Source: Corynebacterium liangguodongii (lineage in GTDB: Bacteria > Actinomycetota > Actinomycetes > Mycobacteriales > Mycobacteriaceae). From it: a DNA stretch of 64,000 nt. The notes below the pieces were generated by a model. That model had not been told where the DNA came from. It was given only the letters and a program-made list of their open reading frames with translations, and ran no database searches. Within the stretch, counting starts at the first letter, position 1; the number at the start of each line of letters is the position of its first letter. Positions 55,215-63,676 of the stretch are shown here, one piece after another. The stretch lies in the NCBI RefSeq assembly GCF_003070865.1, contig NZ_CP026948.1:1860001-1924000 (forward strand), written 5' to 3'. Made by a program: the position numbers and the translations under genes.

Positions 55215-58200
55215 GTGTCCCCCACCCGCCGCGCGATCGGCACCGCCGTGTCCATCGCCATCGCCGCAGGCTCCTTGTCCGTAGCCTCCCCAGCCCGCGC
55301 CGCAGTCGATGGCAGCAACGTCGTCATCAACGAGGTCTACGGCGGCGGGGGTAACAGCGGCTCGGTCTACACGTACGACTTCGTCGAGCTCTACAACCCC
55401 ACCGACGCCCCGATCGACGTCACCGGGTGGACGATGGAGCAGCGCTCCAAGGGAGACACGCTGAACAAGGCCGTCACTTTGAGCGGCACGGTACCCGCGA
55501 AGGGCTACTTCCTCATCCAGGGCGACGCCGGCGCCACACCCTCGCAGGACCTGCCGGCCGCAGACCAGGTGAGCCAGTTCGGCTTCGGTGGCTCGGAGGC
55601 CATCGCCGCGCTTCTCGACGCCACAGGCGCCACCGCGGACCTCGTCGGCTGGGGCGCAGCCACGAGATTCGAGGGCACGCCCGCCGCGAAGGTGTCAAAC
55701 TCGACCTCCATCCAGCGCTCATCCGCGGGCGTAGACACCGACAACAACGCCGCCGACTTCTTCCAGGGCGCCCCCACCCCGCAGGCCTCCGGCGGGGCCG
55801 CTCCTGTCGATCCCGTTGATCCTGCTCCCGCGGAGGTCTCCATCGCGGAGATCCAGGGCACGGGTGCTGCCTCCCCGCTGGCGGGGCGCAACGTGGTCAC
55901 CCGCGGGGTCGTGACCGCTTCCTACCCGGAGGGCGGCAAGAAGGGCTTCTACCTCCAGACCGCCGGGACCGGGGCGGCCGCGAAGAACCCGGGCGAGGCC
56001 TCCGACGGCATCTTCGTCTACATGGGCCCGCGCACCGATTACCCCGCGGTCGGCGCATCCGTGCAGGTGGCAGGTACGGTTTCCGAGTTCAAGGAGGTCA
56101 CCCAGCTCACGGCCACGGCGATCACCCCGATCGAGGCTCTCGCCGCGCCGAGCGCGATCGCCATTGAGCACCTGCCCGCGGGCAATGAGGCGCGCGAGCC
56201 CTACGAGGGCATGCTCGTGCGGCCGGGTGGTGCGTACACGGTGACCAACAACTACTCGCTCAACAAGTTCGGCGAGGTCGGCCTCGCCCCCGGTACGTTG
56301 GCGCACCGCAGCCCGACCGACGTTGTTTTGCCTGGCACCGCCGCCAACGATCTGCAGGCCAAGCAAAACGCGGAGATCGTCTACCTTGACGACGGCCGCA
56401 CCGCGAACTACTTCAACACCGACAAGTCCACGCCGCTGCCCTACATCGTCACCTCGGACGGCGGGATCAAGTCCCTGCGCACCGGCGACGGCGTGTCCTT
56501 CCAGACCGACGTGGTTGTCGACTACGCCTTCGACCAGTGGCGCTTCCAGCCGCTCGAGCCCATCACCGGCAAGAACACCGCCGGCGAGCTGCCGATTACC
56601 TGGCAGGACTCCCGCGCGGCGACCCTCGAGGTGCCAGCCTCCGTGCGCGGCGAGTTCTCCATCGCTTCGTTCAACGTGCTCAACTACTTCACCTCGCTCG
56701 GCCAAGACACAGCCGGCTGCGGGGCCTACACCGACATGTACGGCAACCCGGTGGCCACCAACGGCTGCACGGTGCGCGGCGCATACACCCCGGAGGCGCT
56801 CGCCGACCAACAGGCGAAGATCGTCGCAGCGATTAACCGCCTCGACGTCAGCGTGCTGGGCCTGGAGGAGATTGAGAACACCGCAACCGTCACCGGCGAC
56901 GTCGCGCGCCGCGACGAGGCGCTGGGCACGCTTGTCGACGCCTTAAACTCCGCCGGCGGAAACTGGGCCTACGTTGCCTCCCCCACCCAGCTTGGTACCG
57001 ATGAGGACTACATTCGCACCGCCTTCATCTACAACAAGGACGAGGTCGAACCGGTCGGCGAGTCCCGCATCTTCGACGACCCTGCGTTTACCGGCATGGC
57101 CCGTCAGCCCCTCGCCCAAGAGTTCAAGCCTGTGGGCGATGACGGCGCACGCAGCTTCGTCGCCATCGTCAACCACTTCAAGTCCAAGGGCTCGGTGGCC
57201 AACGGCGACGCAGATTCCGGCGACGGGCAGGGCAACAATGCTCAGGTGCGGCTCGCCCAAGCCACCGCGCTCATCGACCACCTGGACAAGCAGGACGACT
57301 GGGCCGACAAACCCGTGTTCATCCTCGGCGACCTGAACTCCTACTCCATGGAAGACGCGGTGCGCCACATCGAGCAGGAAGGCTTCACCAACATCGCCTC
57401 GCGCCGCGACTTCGACGGCGCCTCCTACCAGTTCTCCGCACAGCTCGGCTCCCTCGACCACGTGCTGGCCAACGAAAAGGCCGCTGCGCTCGTGCAAGAC
57501 GCCGCGGTGTGGAACATCAACGCCGACGAGCCGGTCGCCTTCGAGTACTCGCTGCGTAACTACAACGTGCAGGACTTCTACGCAGCCGACCCGTTCCGCT
57601 CCTCCGACCACGACCCGATCAAGGTCGGGTTCAATCTCGCTGAAACGGTAGACCAGCCCACGAAGACGCTGGTCCGCATCGAGCTCGCCGACAACGGAGA
57701 CCTGATCGCGGTATACACCGATGGCACGACGGAGACGCGCGAGGTCGTCGGCAACGTGCTTGGCCAGGATGGCGCTGCTGGTCGTGGCGTCGAGAAGTTC
57801 GAGATCAACGCCTCCGGTGAGCTCGTGGTCACCTACACCGACGGAACCAGCGAGAACCTCGGCAAGGTGACCGGCGATAAGGGCGAGAAGGGTGAGCCGG
57901 GCCAGCCTGGCGCCGACGGCAAAGACGGTGCAGACGGTAAAGACGGCCGTGGCGTCGAGAAGTTCGAGATCAACGCCTCCGGTGAGCTCGTGGTCACCTA
58001 CACCGACGGAACCAGCGAGAACCTCGGCAAGGTGACCGGAGATAAGGGCGAGAAGGGTGAGCCGGGCCAGCCTGGCACCGACGGCAAAGACGGTGCCGAC
58101 GGTAAAGACGGCCGTGGCGTCGAGAAGTTCGAGATCAACGCCTACGGTGAGCTCGTGGTCACCTACACCGATGGAACCAGCGAGAACCTCGGCAAAGTCA

Positions 58201-58439
58201 CCGGAGACAAAGGCGACAAAGGCGAGCCCGGCCAGCCTGGCACCAACGGCAAAGACGGTGCCGACGGTAAAGACGGCCAGAAGCCCGGAGACTCCTCGAC
58301 AGGTAGCTCCAGCGGACTGCTTGGGGGCATTATTGGTGCGCTCGTGGGTGCAACCGGCATCGCTGCCTTGATTGCCGCTGCGGTGAACTTCCTCTACCCG
58401 GGTGGTGTCTCCGCTATCCTCGCCCGTATGGGCTTCTAG
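55215..58439 (+). CDS. ExeM/NucH-type secreted endonuclease with collagen-like tail
   Basis: A 1074-residue exported nuclease. After a signal peptide (residues 1-30, ending PARAA) come a lamin-tail domain (about 35-160, VINEVYGGGGNSGSVYTYDF), an OB-like domain (about 205-340), and an endonuclease/exonuclease/phosphatase domain (about 480-810) with FSIASFNVLNYF, GLEEIEN, NHFKSKGS, LGDLNSYS and SSDHDPIKVGF. From about residue 856 three 55-residue repeats alternate a beta module (VEKFEINASGELVVTYTDG) with collagen-like G-x-y triplets (GDKGEKGEPGQPG, DGKDGADGKDG). A C-terminal hydrophobic helix (GLLGGIIGALVGATG...) is likely to anchor it in the envelope. AAAGGA lies 8 nt before the GTG. It may scavenge DNA phosphate. 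Confidence 0.9.
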   Translation: MSPTRRAIGTAVSIAIAAGSLSVASPARAAVDGSNVVINEVYGGGGNSGSVYTYDFVELYNPTDAPIDVTGWTMEQRSKGDTLNKAVTLSGTVPAKGYFLIQGDAGATPSQDLPAADQVSQFGFGGSEAIAALLDATGATADLVGWGAATRFEGTPAAKVSNSTSIQRSSAGVDTDNNAADFFQGAPTPQASGGAAPVDPVDPAPAEVSIAEIQGTGAASPLAGRNVVTRGVVTASYPEGGKKGFYLQTAGTGAAAKNPGEASDGIFVYMGPRTDYPAVGASVQVAGTVSEFKEVTQLTATAITPIEALAAPSAIAIEHLPAGNEAREPYEGMLVRPGGAYTVTNNYSLNKFGEVGLAPGTLAHRSPTDVVLPGTAANDLQAKQNAEIVYLDDGRTANYFNTDKSTPLPYIVTSDGGIKSLRTGDGVSFQTDVVVDYAFDQWRFQPLEPITGKNTAGELPITWQDSRAATLEVPASVRGEFSIASFNVLNYFTSLGQDTAGCGAYTDMYGNPVATNGCTVRGAYTPEALADQQAKIVAAINRLDVSVLGLEEIENTATVTGDVARRDEALGTLVDALNSAGGNWAYVASPTQLGTDEDYIRTAFIYNKDEVEPVGESRIFDDPAFTGMARQPLAQEFKPVGDDGARSFVAIVNHFKSKGSVANGDADSGDGQGNNAQVRLAQATALIDHLDKQDDWADKPVFILGDLNSYSMEDAVRHIEQEGFTNIASRRDFDGASYQFSAQLGSLDHVLANEKAAALVQDAAVWNINADEPVAFEYSLRNYNVQDFYAADPFRSSDHDPIKVGFNLAETVDQPTKTLVRIELADNGDLIAVYTDGTTETREVVGNVLGQDGAAGRGVEKFEINASGELVVTYTDGTSENLGKVTGDKGEKGEPGQPGADGKDGADGKDGRGVEKFEINASGELVVTYTDGTSENLGKVTGDKGEKGEPGQPGTDGKDGADGKDGRGVEKFEINAYGELVVTYTDGTSENLGKVTGDKGDKGEPGQPGTNGKDGADGKDGQKPGDSSTGSSSGLLGGIIGALVGATGIAALIAAAVNFLYPGGVSAILARMGF
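57780..58274 (+). repeat. three 165-bp coding repeats (collagen-like modules)
   Basis: Units start at 57780, 57945 and 58110, exactly 165 bp (55 codons) apart, within the secreted nuclease gene. The first two are nearly identical; the third has a Ser-to-Tyr change and different synonymous codons in its triplet part, so it is older or has been reshaped. Confidence 0.9.
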
Positions 58440-58440
58440 G

Positions 58441-58772
58441 GCACCAGGGACTCTGCCGCTGCGGAGTCCCACCGAGTTGCACCAGGGACTCTGCCGCTGC
58501 GGAGTCCCACCGAGTTGCACCAGGGACTCTGCCGCTGCGGAGTCCCACCGAGTTGCACCAGGGACTCTGCCGCTGCGGAGTCCCACCGAGTTGCACCAGG
58601 GACTCTGCCGCTGCGGAGTCCCACCGAGTTGCACCAGGGACTCTGCCGCTGCGGAGTCCCACCGAGTTGCACCAGGGACTCTGCCGCTGCGGAGTCCCAC
58701 CGAGTTGCACCAGGGACTCTGCCGCTGCGGAGTCCCACCGAGTTGCACCAGGGACTCTGCCGCTGCGGAGTC
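58441..58772. repeat. nine-copy 38-bp tandem hairpin array
   Basis: Eight full identical units and a ninth of 28 bp start every 38 bp from 58441 to 58745, beginning 2 nt after the nuclease stop codon. Each unit contains GGGACTCTGC-CGCT-GCGGAGTCCC, a 10-bp stem (one G-T wobble) with a 4-nt loop, then ACCGAGTTGCACCA as linker. It ends shortly before the convergent DUF2334 gene. There are no variable spacers, so this is no CRISPR. Confidence 0.93.
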
Positions 58773-58788
58773 AAACTTCTACCAGGAG

Positions 58789-59469
58789 CTATGCCAGGAA
58801 ACTACGGTAATCGGCCGGTTCGGCTCCTTCATCGACCGCCGCTGCTGCGGCATCGATAAAGTCGCGGCGCACCTTCTTTTTCCCAAGCTCACGGCCCGAG
58901 ACCGATAGGCGAATGATGTTTCCCCGCGATGCACCCCGCTCAGCCGCCCGGATGATGTTGCGCCGCCACCAGCGCGCCGCGCCGTAGCCTTCGCCAACGG
59001 AGAGGTTGCGGCACTGGTAGAACATGCCGGTGTCGGTCTGGTGCAGGCCCTTCGTCGACGCCACCAAAAGGAAGCCGAAGTCCGGCAGCACCTTGAGGGT
59101 GCCCTCCGAGAGGTTCCAGCGCGGCGGCGCAAAGATGTTGAAGGTAAAACCCAACGACTCCATCTGGCGGGTCGCCCCGGCCAGGCGCAGGCGTGCCTCG
59201 TGGGCGGCAAGGGTGGCAAACTCCGCACGGCGGCCCTGAGCGGGCTGGTCGAAGCCGTTGAGGATGAGCGCGCGATCAACCTCGCGCTGGGCCTCGAGCC
59301 ACTTTCGGGTCTTCTTGTCCTTCGCCAGGTGCCACTTCTTATCGATGTGCGGGGCCACCAAGAGCGAGACGGGGATCTCGGCGCGGTCGAGCTCGGTGAC
59401 GAGGCGGTCGACGTCGTCAAGCGTGTCGTCGAAAATCGACGACACCGAAACAAGTACGTGGCCGGGCAT
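58789..59469 (-). CDS. DUF2334 domain protein, deacetylase-like
   Basis: A 226-residue protein of the polysaccharide-deacetylase-like DUF2334 family, common in mycolic-acid bacteria. Landmarks are HVLVSVSSIFDDTLDDVDRL, PVSLLVAPHI, NGFDQPAQGRRAEFATL, and FNIFAPPRWNLSEGTLKVLP. The paired Asp/His metal site of true deacetylases is not clearly complete, so activity is uncertain. I chose ATG at 59469 because GATAAT ends 7 nt upstream, implying a leaderless mRNA; the longer frame adds 38 low-complexity residues. Confidence 0.82.
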   Translation of the reverse strand: MPGHVLVSVSSIFDDTLDDVDRLVTELDRAEIPVSLLVAPHIDKKWHLAKDKKTRKWLEAQREVDRALILNGFDQPAQGRRAEFATLAAHEARLRLAGATRQMESLGFTFNIFAPPRWNLSEGTLKVLPDFGFLLVASTKGLHQTDTGMFYQCRNLSVGEGYGAARWWRRNIIRAAERGASRGNIIRLSVSGRELGKKKVRRDFIDAAAAAVDEGAEPADYRSFLA

Positions 59470-59610
59470 GGTTACGATTATCGCACACACGGGGGCACCG
59501 CGCTGAGGCGATTGCGTTCCGGGGGTTTTGCTTGGCGCGCGGCGCGAGGACGCCCCGGACGGGCCCTTCTGAACGCCGCTCATGGTGCCCGCTCACGCAA
59601 CATAAAGAAT

Positions 59611-59635
59611 GACCAATATCGTTGCAGTATTGATC
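59611..59635 (+). promoter_or_regulatory. inverted repeat over the -35 of the small secreted protein gene
   Basis: GACCAATA and TATTGATC (7 of 8 pairs) with a 9-nt gap. It covers the -35 hexamer TTGCAG, as expected for a repressor operator. Confidence 0.5.
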
Positions 59636-59650
59636 ACTGCTCAGTAGGCT
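59622..59650 (+). promoter_or_regulatory. promoter of the small secreted protein gene
   Basis: -35 TTGCAG (59622-59627), 17-nt spacer, -10 TAGGCT (59645-59650). Predicted transcription start near 59657. Confidence 0.65.
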
Positions 59651-59688
59651 GGTTGTTGTCGGCAGCCGTCGACATTGAAAGGAAAGTC

Positions 59689-60189
59689 ATGCGCACTGCT
59701 GTCATAGCATCGCCAACCTCACTTGCCCTTGGCGCAGGGGCTGCCGAACCTGCCCAGGCTGCACCGCTACGCTTCCCAACATCCACCTACAACGACGCTA
59801 TCGCTCCCACGTCGAGCGATTCTGCGCCGAGCGTTTCTTCCGCGGTGTACTACGAACTTGAGAACGATTCTTTCGAAATTTCTAGGCCAGTAGCGCAGAG
59901 CCTTGGGTATCGCGAGAGCGAAATCCACAGATTCGAAGGTAATCTCTCCGCGCTTACTCCCGCGGAATCGCGGCAACTTGCCGAAGTTCTGGGACTGAAC
60001 ATTCAGGCATCGAAGGAACAGCGCGCGGTACCCGCTGTGATTTGGGTGATAGCCGCCGCGATTGGCGGAGCAGCGGCCGATGAAATCATCGGCCAGGTAA
60101 CCAACTGGGGAATTGGCTCCGCGTGCCGTAACCTCAATGGGCGGTGGGGAACCTTCGACGATTTCTGCCGGTCTAACGGCCACGTTTAG
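59689..60189 (+). CDS. small secreted protein with bacteriocin-like C-terminus
   Basis: A 166-residue protein of no family I recognise. It has a signal peptide (about residues 1-24, ending PAQAA), a polar acidic middle with SALTPAESRQLAEVLGLNI, and a last 55 residues in which a hydrophobic Ala/Gly helix (AVIWVIAAAIGGAAADEIIG) is followed by a two-cysteine loop (ACRNLNGRWGTFDDFCRSNG). This order, propeptide then membrane-active helix and disulfide loop, is what one sees in some actinobacterial bacteriocins, but the function is only inferred. GAAAGG lies 7 nt before the ATG. The DNA is less GC-rich than its surroundings. Confidence 0.7.
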   Translation: MRTAVIASPTSLALGAGAAEPAQAAPLRFPTSTYNDAIAPTSSDSAPSVSSAVYYELENDSFEISRPVAQSLGYRESEIHRFEGNLSALTPAESRQLAEVLGLNIQASKEQRAVPAVIWVIAAAIGGAAADEIIGQVTNWGIGSACRNLNGRWGTFDDFCRSNGHV

Positions 60190-60201
60190 AAGAGGTGCCT
60201 C

Positions 60202-60429
60202 ATGAGAAGTAAAAACCTTTGCATTACCCTCGCCGCGCTGATGTTTTCATTCCTGTTCTTCAGCATCAGAGACTGGGCGGCTACGGGTCGAACGTTCATC
60301 GACACATTCTCAGAATGGCAATACGCCGCTCAATTCCTCATTTTCTGGCTGGCAGGTTTCGCTGCCGCCCTGGTCGTCTTTTTCGGTATCGACTACCTCG
60401 CTACGCGCAACCGGGACACCCGCACGTAG
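60202..60429 (+). CDS. two-helix membrane protein, possible immunity partner
   Basis: A 75-residue membrane protein with two hydrophobic segments, LCITLAALMFSFLFFSI (about 6-22) and FLIFWLAGFAAALVVFFGI (about 45-63), and a charged C-terminus RNRDTRT. It starts 12 nt after the secreted protein gene with AGAGG at the right distance, and a terminator follows, so the two genes form a closed two-gene operon. Size and topology resemble immunity proteins of bacteriocins; no homologue is recognised. Confidence 0.7.
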   Translation: MRSKNLCITLAALMFSFLFFSIRDWAATGRTFIDTFSEWQYAAQFLIFWLAGFAAALVVFFGIDYLATRNRDTRT

Positions 60430-60450
60430 TTCAGACTCGTTATAACCCCC

Positions 60451-60484
60451 GGCGCTACCTACCCATTGAAAGGGAGGTAGCGCC
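60451..60484 (+). terminator. terminator after the two-gene operon
   Basis: Perfect 10-bp stem GGCGCTACCT / AGGTAGCGCC, with a further short inner pairing, followed by ATTTCTT. Confidence 0.75.
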
Positions 60485-60517
60485 ATTTCTTAGTGCACTA
60501 CCACGCACTACTGCGCA

Positions 60518-62635
60518 TCACTTCGTGGCCACCGCCCCCGACGTCGCAAGTACCCAGGCGTACTCGAACGCCGTCTGCTTCCACTGCGCGTAGCGGCCCG
60601 AAACGCCCCCGTGGCCCGCGGACATCTCGGTCTTAAGCAAGAACGTGCCCCCGGTGGCCACTTCGCGTAGCTTGGCAATCCACTTCGCGGGCTCGACGTA
60701 GAGCACGCGCGTGTCGTTCAGGCTGGTCACCGCCAAGATAGCCGGGTACTCCTGGGCCGAAACATTCTCGTAGGGCGCGTAGCTGGCGATGTAGTCGTAG
60801 GCCTCTGGGTCGTGATAGGGATCTCCCCACTCCTCCCACTCAGTCACCGTCAGCGGTAGCTCGGGCATGAGGATGGAGGTGAGCTGGTCCACGAAGGGCA
60901 CCACCGCGAGGATGCCGGAGAACTTCTCCGGGGCGAGGTTGGCCACCGCGCCCATGAGCAGCCCGCCTGCCGATCCACCCTCGGCGACGATCTGGTCGTA
61001 GGTGGTCACTCCCTGTTTGACAAGAGCGTCGGCGCAGGCAATGAAGTCGGTGAACGTGTTGCGCTTGCGCATCATCTTGCCCTCGTCGTACCACAGGCGA
61101 CCCATCTCGCCGCCGCCGCGCACGTGCGCGCACGCCCACACCATTCCGCGGTCGAGCAGGCTCAGCCGCGCCACGGAGAAGTAGGGATCGGTGGAGTGCT
61201 CATAGGAGCCATAACCGTAGAGCAAGGTAGGAGCAGGCTTATCGACGTCCGCATCAGCCCGCCGCACCACCGACACCGGAACCTTCGTCCCATCCTCCGC
61301 CGTCGCCCACGCCCGCGTGGCCACGTAATCAGCCGGATCGTATCCGCCCTCGACCTCCTGCTCCTTGAGCAGAGTAAGGGAGCCGTCGGCGACGCGGTAG
61401 TCAAAGAGCTGCGCCGGCTGGGTAAACGAGGTGTAGGACACGCGCACCACCGGAGCGTCCCACTCCGGGTTTCCCCCGAGGCCCACGGTGTAGAGCTCCT
61501 CGTCGAATGCGAGCTCGCTGAACTCGCCGATCGTCCCGTCCGTCAGACCAGCCACCGCGAGCCTGCCAATGCCCCCGCGGCGGTACGCCGCGAAGAGGAA
61601 GTCGCGGTAGGCGTCGGTACCCTCGACGCGAACCGCATCGTCGTGGGCCACCAGTTCATCAAGCTCGCGTAGCGGCCGCTCCTGACCCACCGGGCAGGTG
61701 CCCACCGAGAAGTTCGGACCGTGCGCGTTATGCGTGACCACCCAGCGCTCCTCGCCGCCGACGACGGCTAAGTCAACGTCGTAGTCCACCCCGGCCTCGC
61801 GCTCCCAGAGCACGCGGAACTCGCCCTCAGGCTCATCGAGCCCCAGGACCCGCACCTCGCTCGTGGTCTTCGAGCTCGAGGCGATATACAGGTAGCGCTC
61901 GGCGCGGTCAGTGCCGACGCCGACGTTGAAGCGCTCATCGCGCTCCTCGAAGACAAGCACGTCCTCCGACTCGGCCGTGCCCAGCTTGTGGCGCCACACC
62001 TGGTGGGGGCGCCACGCGTCATCAACACGCAGGTAGAAGATGTAGTCATCCCCCGCCCACGTGGCACCGTAGAAGACGTCGGTGAGGTGGTCGTCGAAAC
62101 GCATGCCCGACTCGATGTCCTTCACACACAGCTCGAAGCGCTCATCGCCTGAGGTGTCGAACGAGTAGGCTAAACGCTTGCCCGAGGGGGAGACGCTGGA
62201 GGCACCGAGCGAGAAGAACTCATGGCCGGCGGCGAGCTCGTTGATGTCGAGCAGGACGCTCTCGCCGGGCAGCGGGGAGCCGTCCTCTGGCAGCTGCGGC
62301 GGGGTCCAGGGGTGCTCCGTGGCCGCCTTGACGCGGCACGACACGCCGTAGTCCTTGCCTTCGATCGTGCGGCCGTAGTACCACCAGCCGCCCTTGCGCG
62401 TGGGCACGGACATGTCTGTCTCTTTCACGCGGCCCTTGATCTCGGAGTACACGGTGTCCGCAAGCTCGGAAAGATGCGCCGTGTTCGCCTCCGTATAGGC
62501 GTTTTCCGCCTCAAGGTAGGCGATGGTGGCCGGGTTCGTCTTCTCCCGCAGCCACTCGTAGTTATCCACCACCTCGCGCCCGTGGAACGAGCGGGTGATC
62601 GGGTGTTTTTCTGCCTTCGGTGCTTCGGTGCTCAT
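60518..62635 (-). CDS. ptrB: oligopeptidase B, S9 family
   Basis: Cytosolic serine peptidase of 705 residues that cuts small peptides after basic residues. The N-terminal seven-bladed propeller (about residues 70-410) is followed by an alpha/beta-hydrolase domain with the catalytic Ser in AEGGSAGGLLMGA (about residue 553), Asp in SLNDTRV and His in SAGHGGVSGR. The N-terminal HPITRSFHGREVVDNYEWLR is typical of the family. A G-rich direct repeat (TAGCGCCGG twice) lies between it and purC. Confidence 0.94.
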   Translation of the reverse strand: MSTEAPKAEKHPITRSFHGREVVDNYEWLREKTNPATIAYLEAENAYTEANTAHLSELADTVYSEIKGRVKETDMSVPTRKGGWWYYGRTIEGKDYGVSCRVKAATEHPWTPPQLPEDGSPLPGESVLLDINELAAGHEFFSLGASSVSPSGKRLAYSFDTSGDERFELCVKDIESGMRFDDHLTDVFYGATWAGDDYIFYLRVDDAWRPHQVWRHKLGTAESEDVLVFEERDERFNVGVGTDRAERYLYIASSSKTTSEVRVLGLDEPEGEFRVLWEREAGVDYDVDLAVVGGEERWVVTHNAHGPNFSVGTCPVGQERPLRELDELVAHDDAVRVEGTDAYRDFLFAAYRRGGIGRLAVAGLTDGTIGEFSELAFDEELYTVGLGGNPEWDAPVVRVSYTSFTQPAQLFDYRVADGSLTLLKEQEVEGGYDPADYVATRAWATAEDGTKVPVSVVRRADADVDKPAPTLLYGYGSYEHSTDPYFSVARLSLLDRGMVWACAHVRGGGEMGRLWYDEGKMMRKRNTFTDFIACADALVKQGVTTYDQIVAEGGSAGGLLMGAVANLAPEKFSGILAVVPFVDQLTSILMPELPLTVTEWEEWGDPYHDPEAYDYIASYAPYENVSAQEYPAILAVTSLNDTRVLYVEPAKWIAKLREVATGGTFLLKTEMSAGHGGVSGRYAQWKQTAFEYAWVLATSGAVATK

Positions 62636-62684
62636 AGGTGCCCTAGTCTAGCGCCGGGATCGAGCCTAGCGCCGGCACGTGGCA

Positions 62685-63590
62685 CTAGGCGTTGGCTCCA
62701 GGCCAGGTGCAGAACTTCTCGCCGCTGAGCCGCTCGTAGGCCTCGATGTAGCGGTCCCGGGTCGCCTCCACGACCGCCCCCGGCAGCTCAGGCGGCTCGG
62801 TGCCCCCCGCCGGGCTCCAATTCGCCTTCGGCCCGGTGAGCCAGTTGCGCACGTACTGCTTATCAAAGCTGGGCTGAACCTTGCCCGGCTCGTAGGAATC
62901 GGCGGGCCAGTAGCGGGAGGAATCGGGGGTCAGCACTTCGTCCGCAAGCACGAGATTTCCCTCGGCATCGAGCCCGAACTCCAGCTTCGTATCCGCGAGG
63001 ATAATCCCGCGGCTGAGCGCGTAGGCGGCCGCGGCGGAGTAGACCGCGAGCGTCGTCTCCTTCAGCTTCATCGCCAGCTCCTCCCCCAGCTTCGAGGCGA
63101 CGTAAGAAAACGAAACGTTTTCGTCGTGCTCCCCCTGCTCAGCCTTCGTTGCCGGGGTGAAAATCGGCTCGGAGAGCCGCGAGGCCTCCACCAGCCCGGC
63201 GGGCAGCATCACGCCGCAGATCCGACCCGTGGCGTCGTACTCTTTCTTCCCCGAACCGGTGAGGTAGCCGCGCGCGACGCACTCAAACGGGATCATCTCT
63301 AAGCGCTTGACCACGTGGGCGCGACCGAGCACTTCCTCCGGGATGCGCTCATCAGTCACCGGGCCAGCGAGGTGGTTGGGCAGGCCGAGTTCCCTTTCGA
63401 GGAGGTCGAAGAACAAGGTGCTGGTAGCCGTGAGGATCCTGCCCTTGTCCGGGATTTCCGGGGTCAGCGAGTAGTCGAACGCGGAGATGCGATCCGTTGC
63501 CAGCATGAGCAAAGTGTCGCGGTCCACCTCATAGATCTCGCGGACCTTGCCCGCGGAGAGGTGGGTGTAATCGGATAACTCTGGGCGCAT
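62685..63590 (-). CDS. purC: phosphoribosylaminoimidazole-succinocarboxamide synthase
   Basis: Eighth step of purine synthesis, joining aspartate to CAIR. The 301-residue protein has the ATP-binding [14 protein letters not shown] at the start, [31 protein letters not shown] and [13 protein letters not shown] chose ATG at 63590, which gives the family N-terminus; TATGCT (63599-63604) lies 8 nt upstream with no ribosome-binding site, so the leader is at most two nucleotides. The longer frame would reach into the opposite-strand lipoprotein gene. Confidence 0.95.
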   Translation of the reverse strand: MRPELSDYTHLSAGKVREIYEVDRDTLLMLATDRISAFDYSLTPEIPDKGRILTATSTLFFDLLERELGLPNHLAGPVTDERIPEEVLGRAHVVKRLEMIPFECVARGYLTGSGKKEYDATGRICGVMLPAGLVEASRLSEPIFTPATKAEQGEHDENVSFSYVASKLGEELAMKLKETTLAVYSAAAAYALSRGIILADTKLEFGLDAEGNLVLADEVLTPDSSRYWPADSYEPGKVQPSFDKQYVRNWLTGPKANWSPAGGTEPPELPGAVVEATRDRYIEAYERLSGEKFCTWPGANA

Positions 63591-63676
63591 GATGTCAAAG
63601 CATAGTCCCGCAGCGCGCAAGGTCGAATCGGAGCGCGCGGGCGGGATCGGAGCAGAGGGTGCCCTAATGTAGAGCC

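Noticed and set aside
58441..58772. CRISPR-like direct repeats
   Set aside because: Unit spacing is constant and there are no variable spacers; no cas genes are nearby. It is a simple tandem array.
58402..58908. Proteins with repeated TLPLRSPTELHQGLCRCG and similar motifs on both strands
   Set aside because: They are forced by the 38-bp periodicity (3 x 38 = 114 bp reads through all frames) and have no start context.
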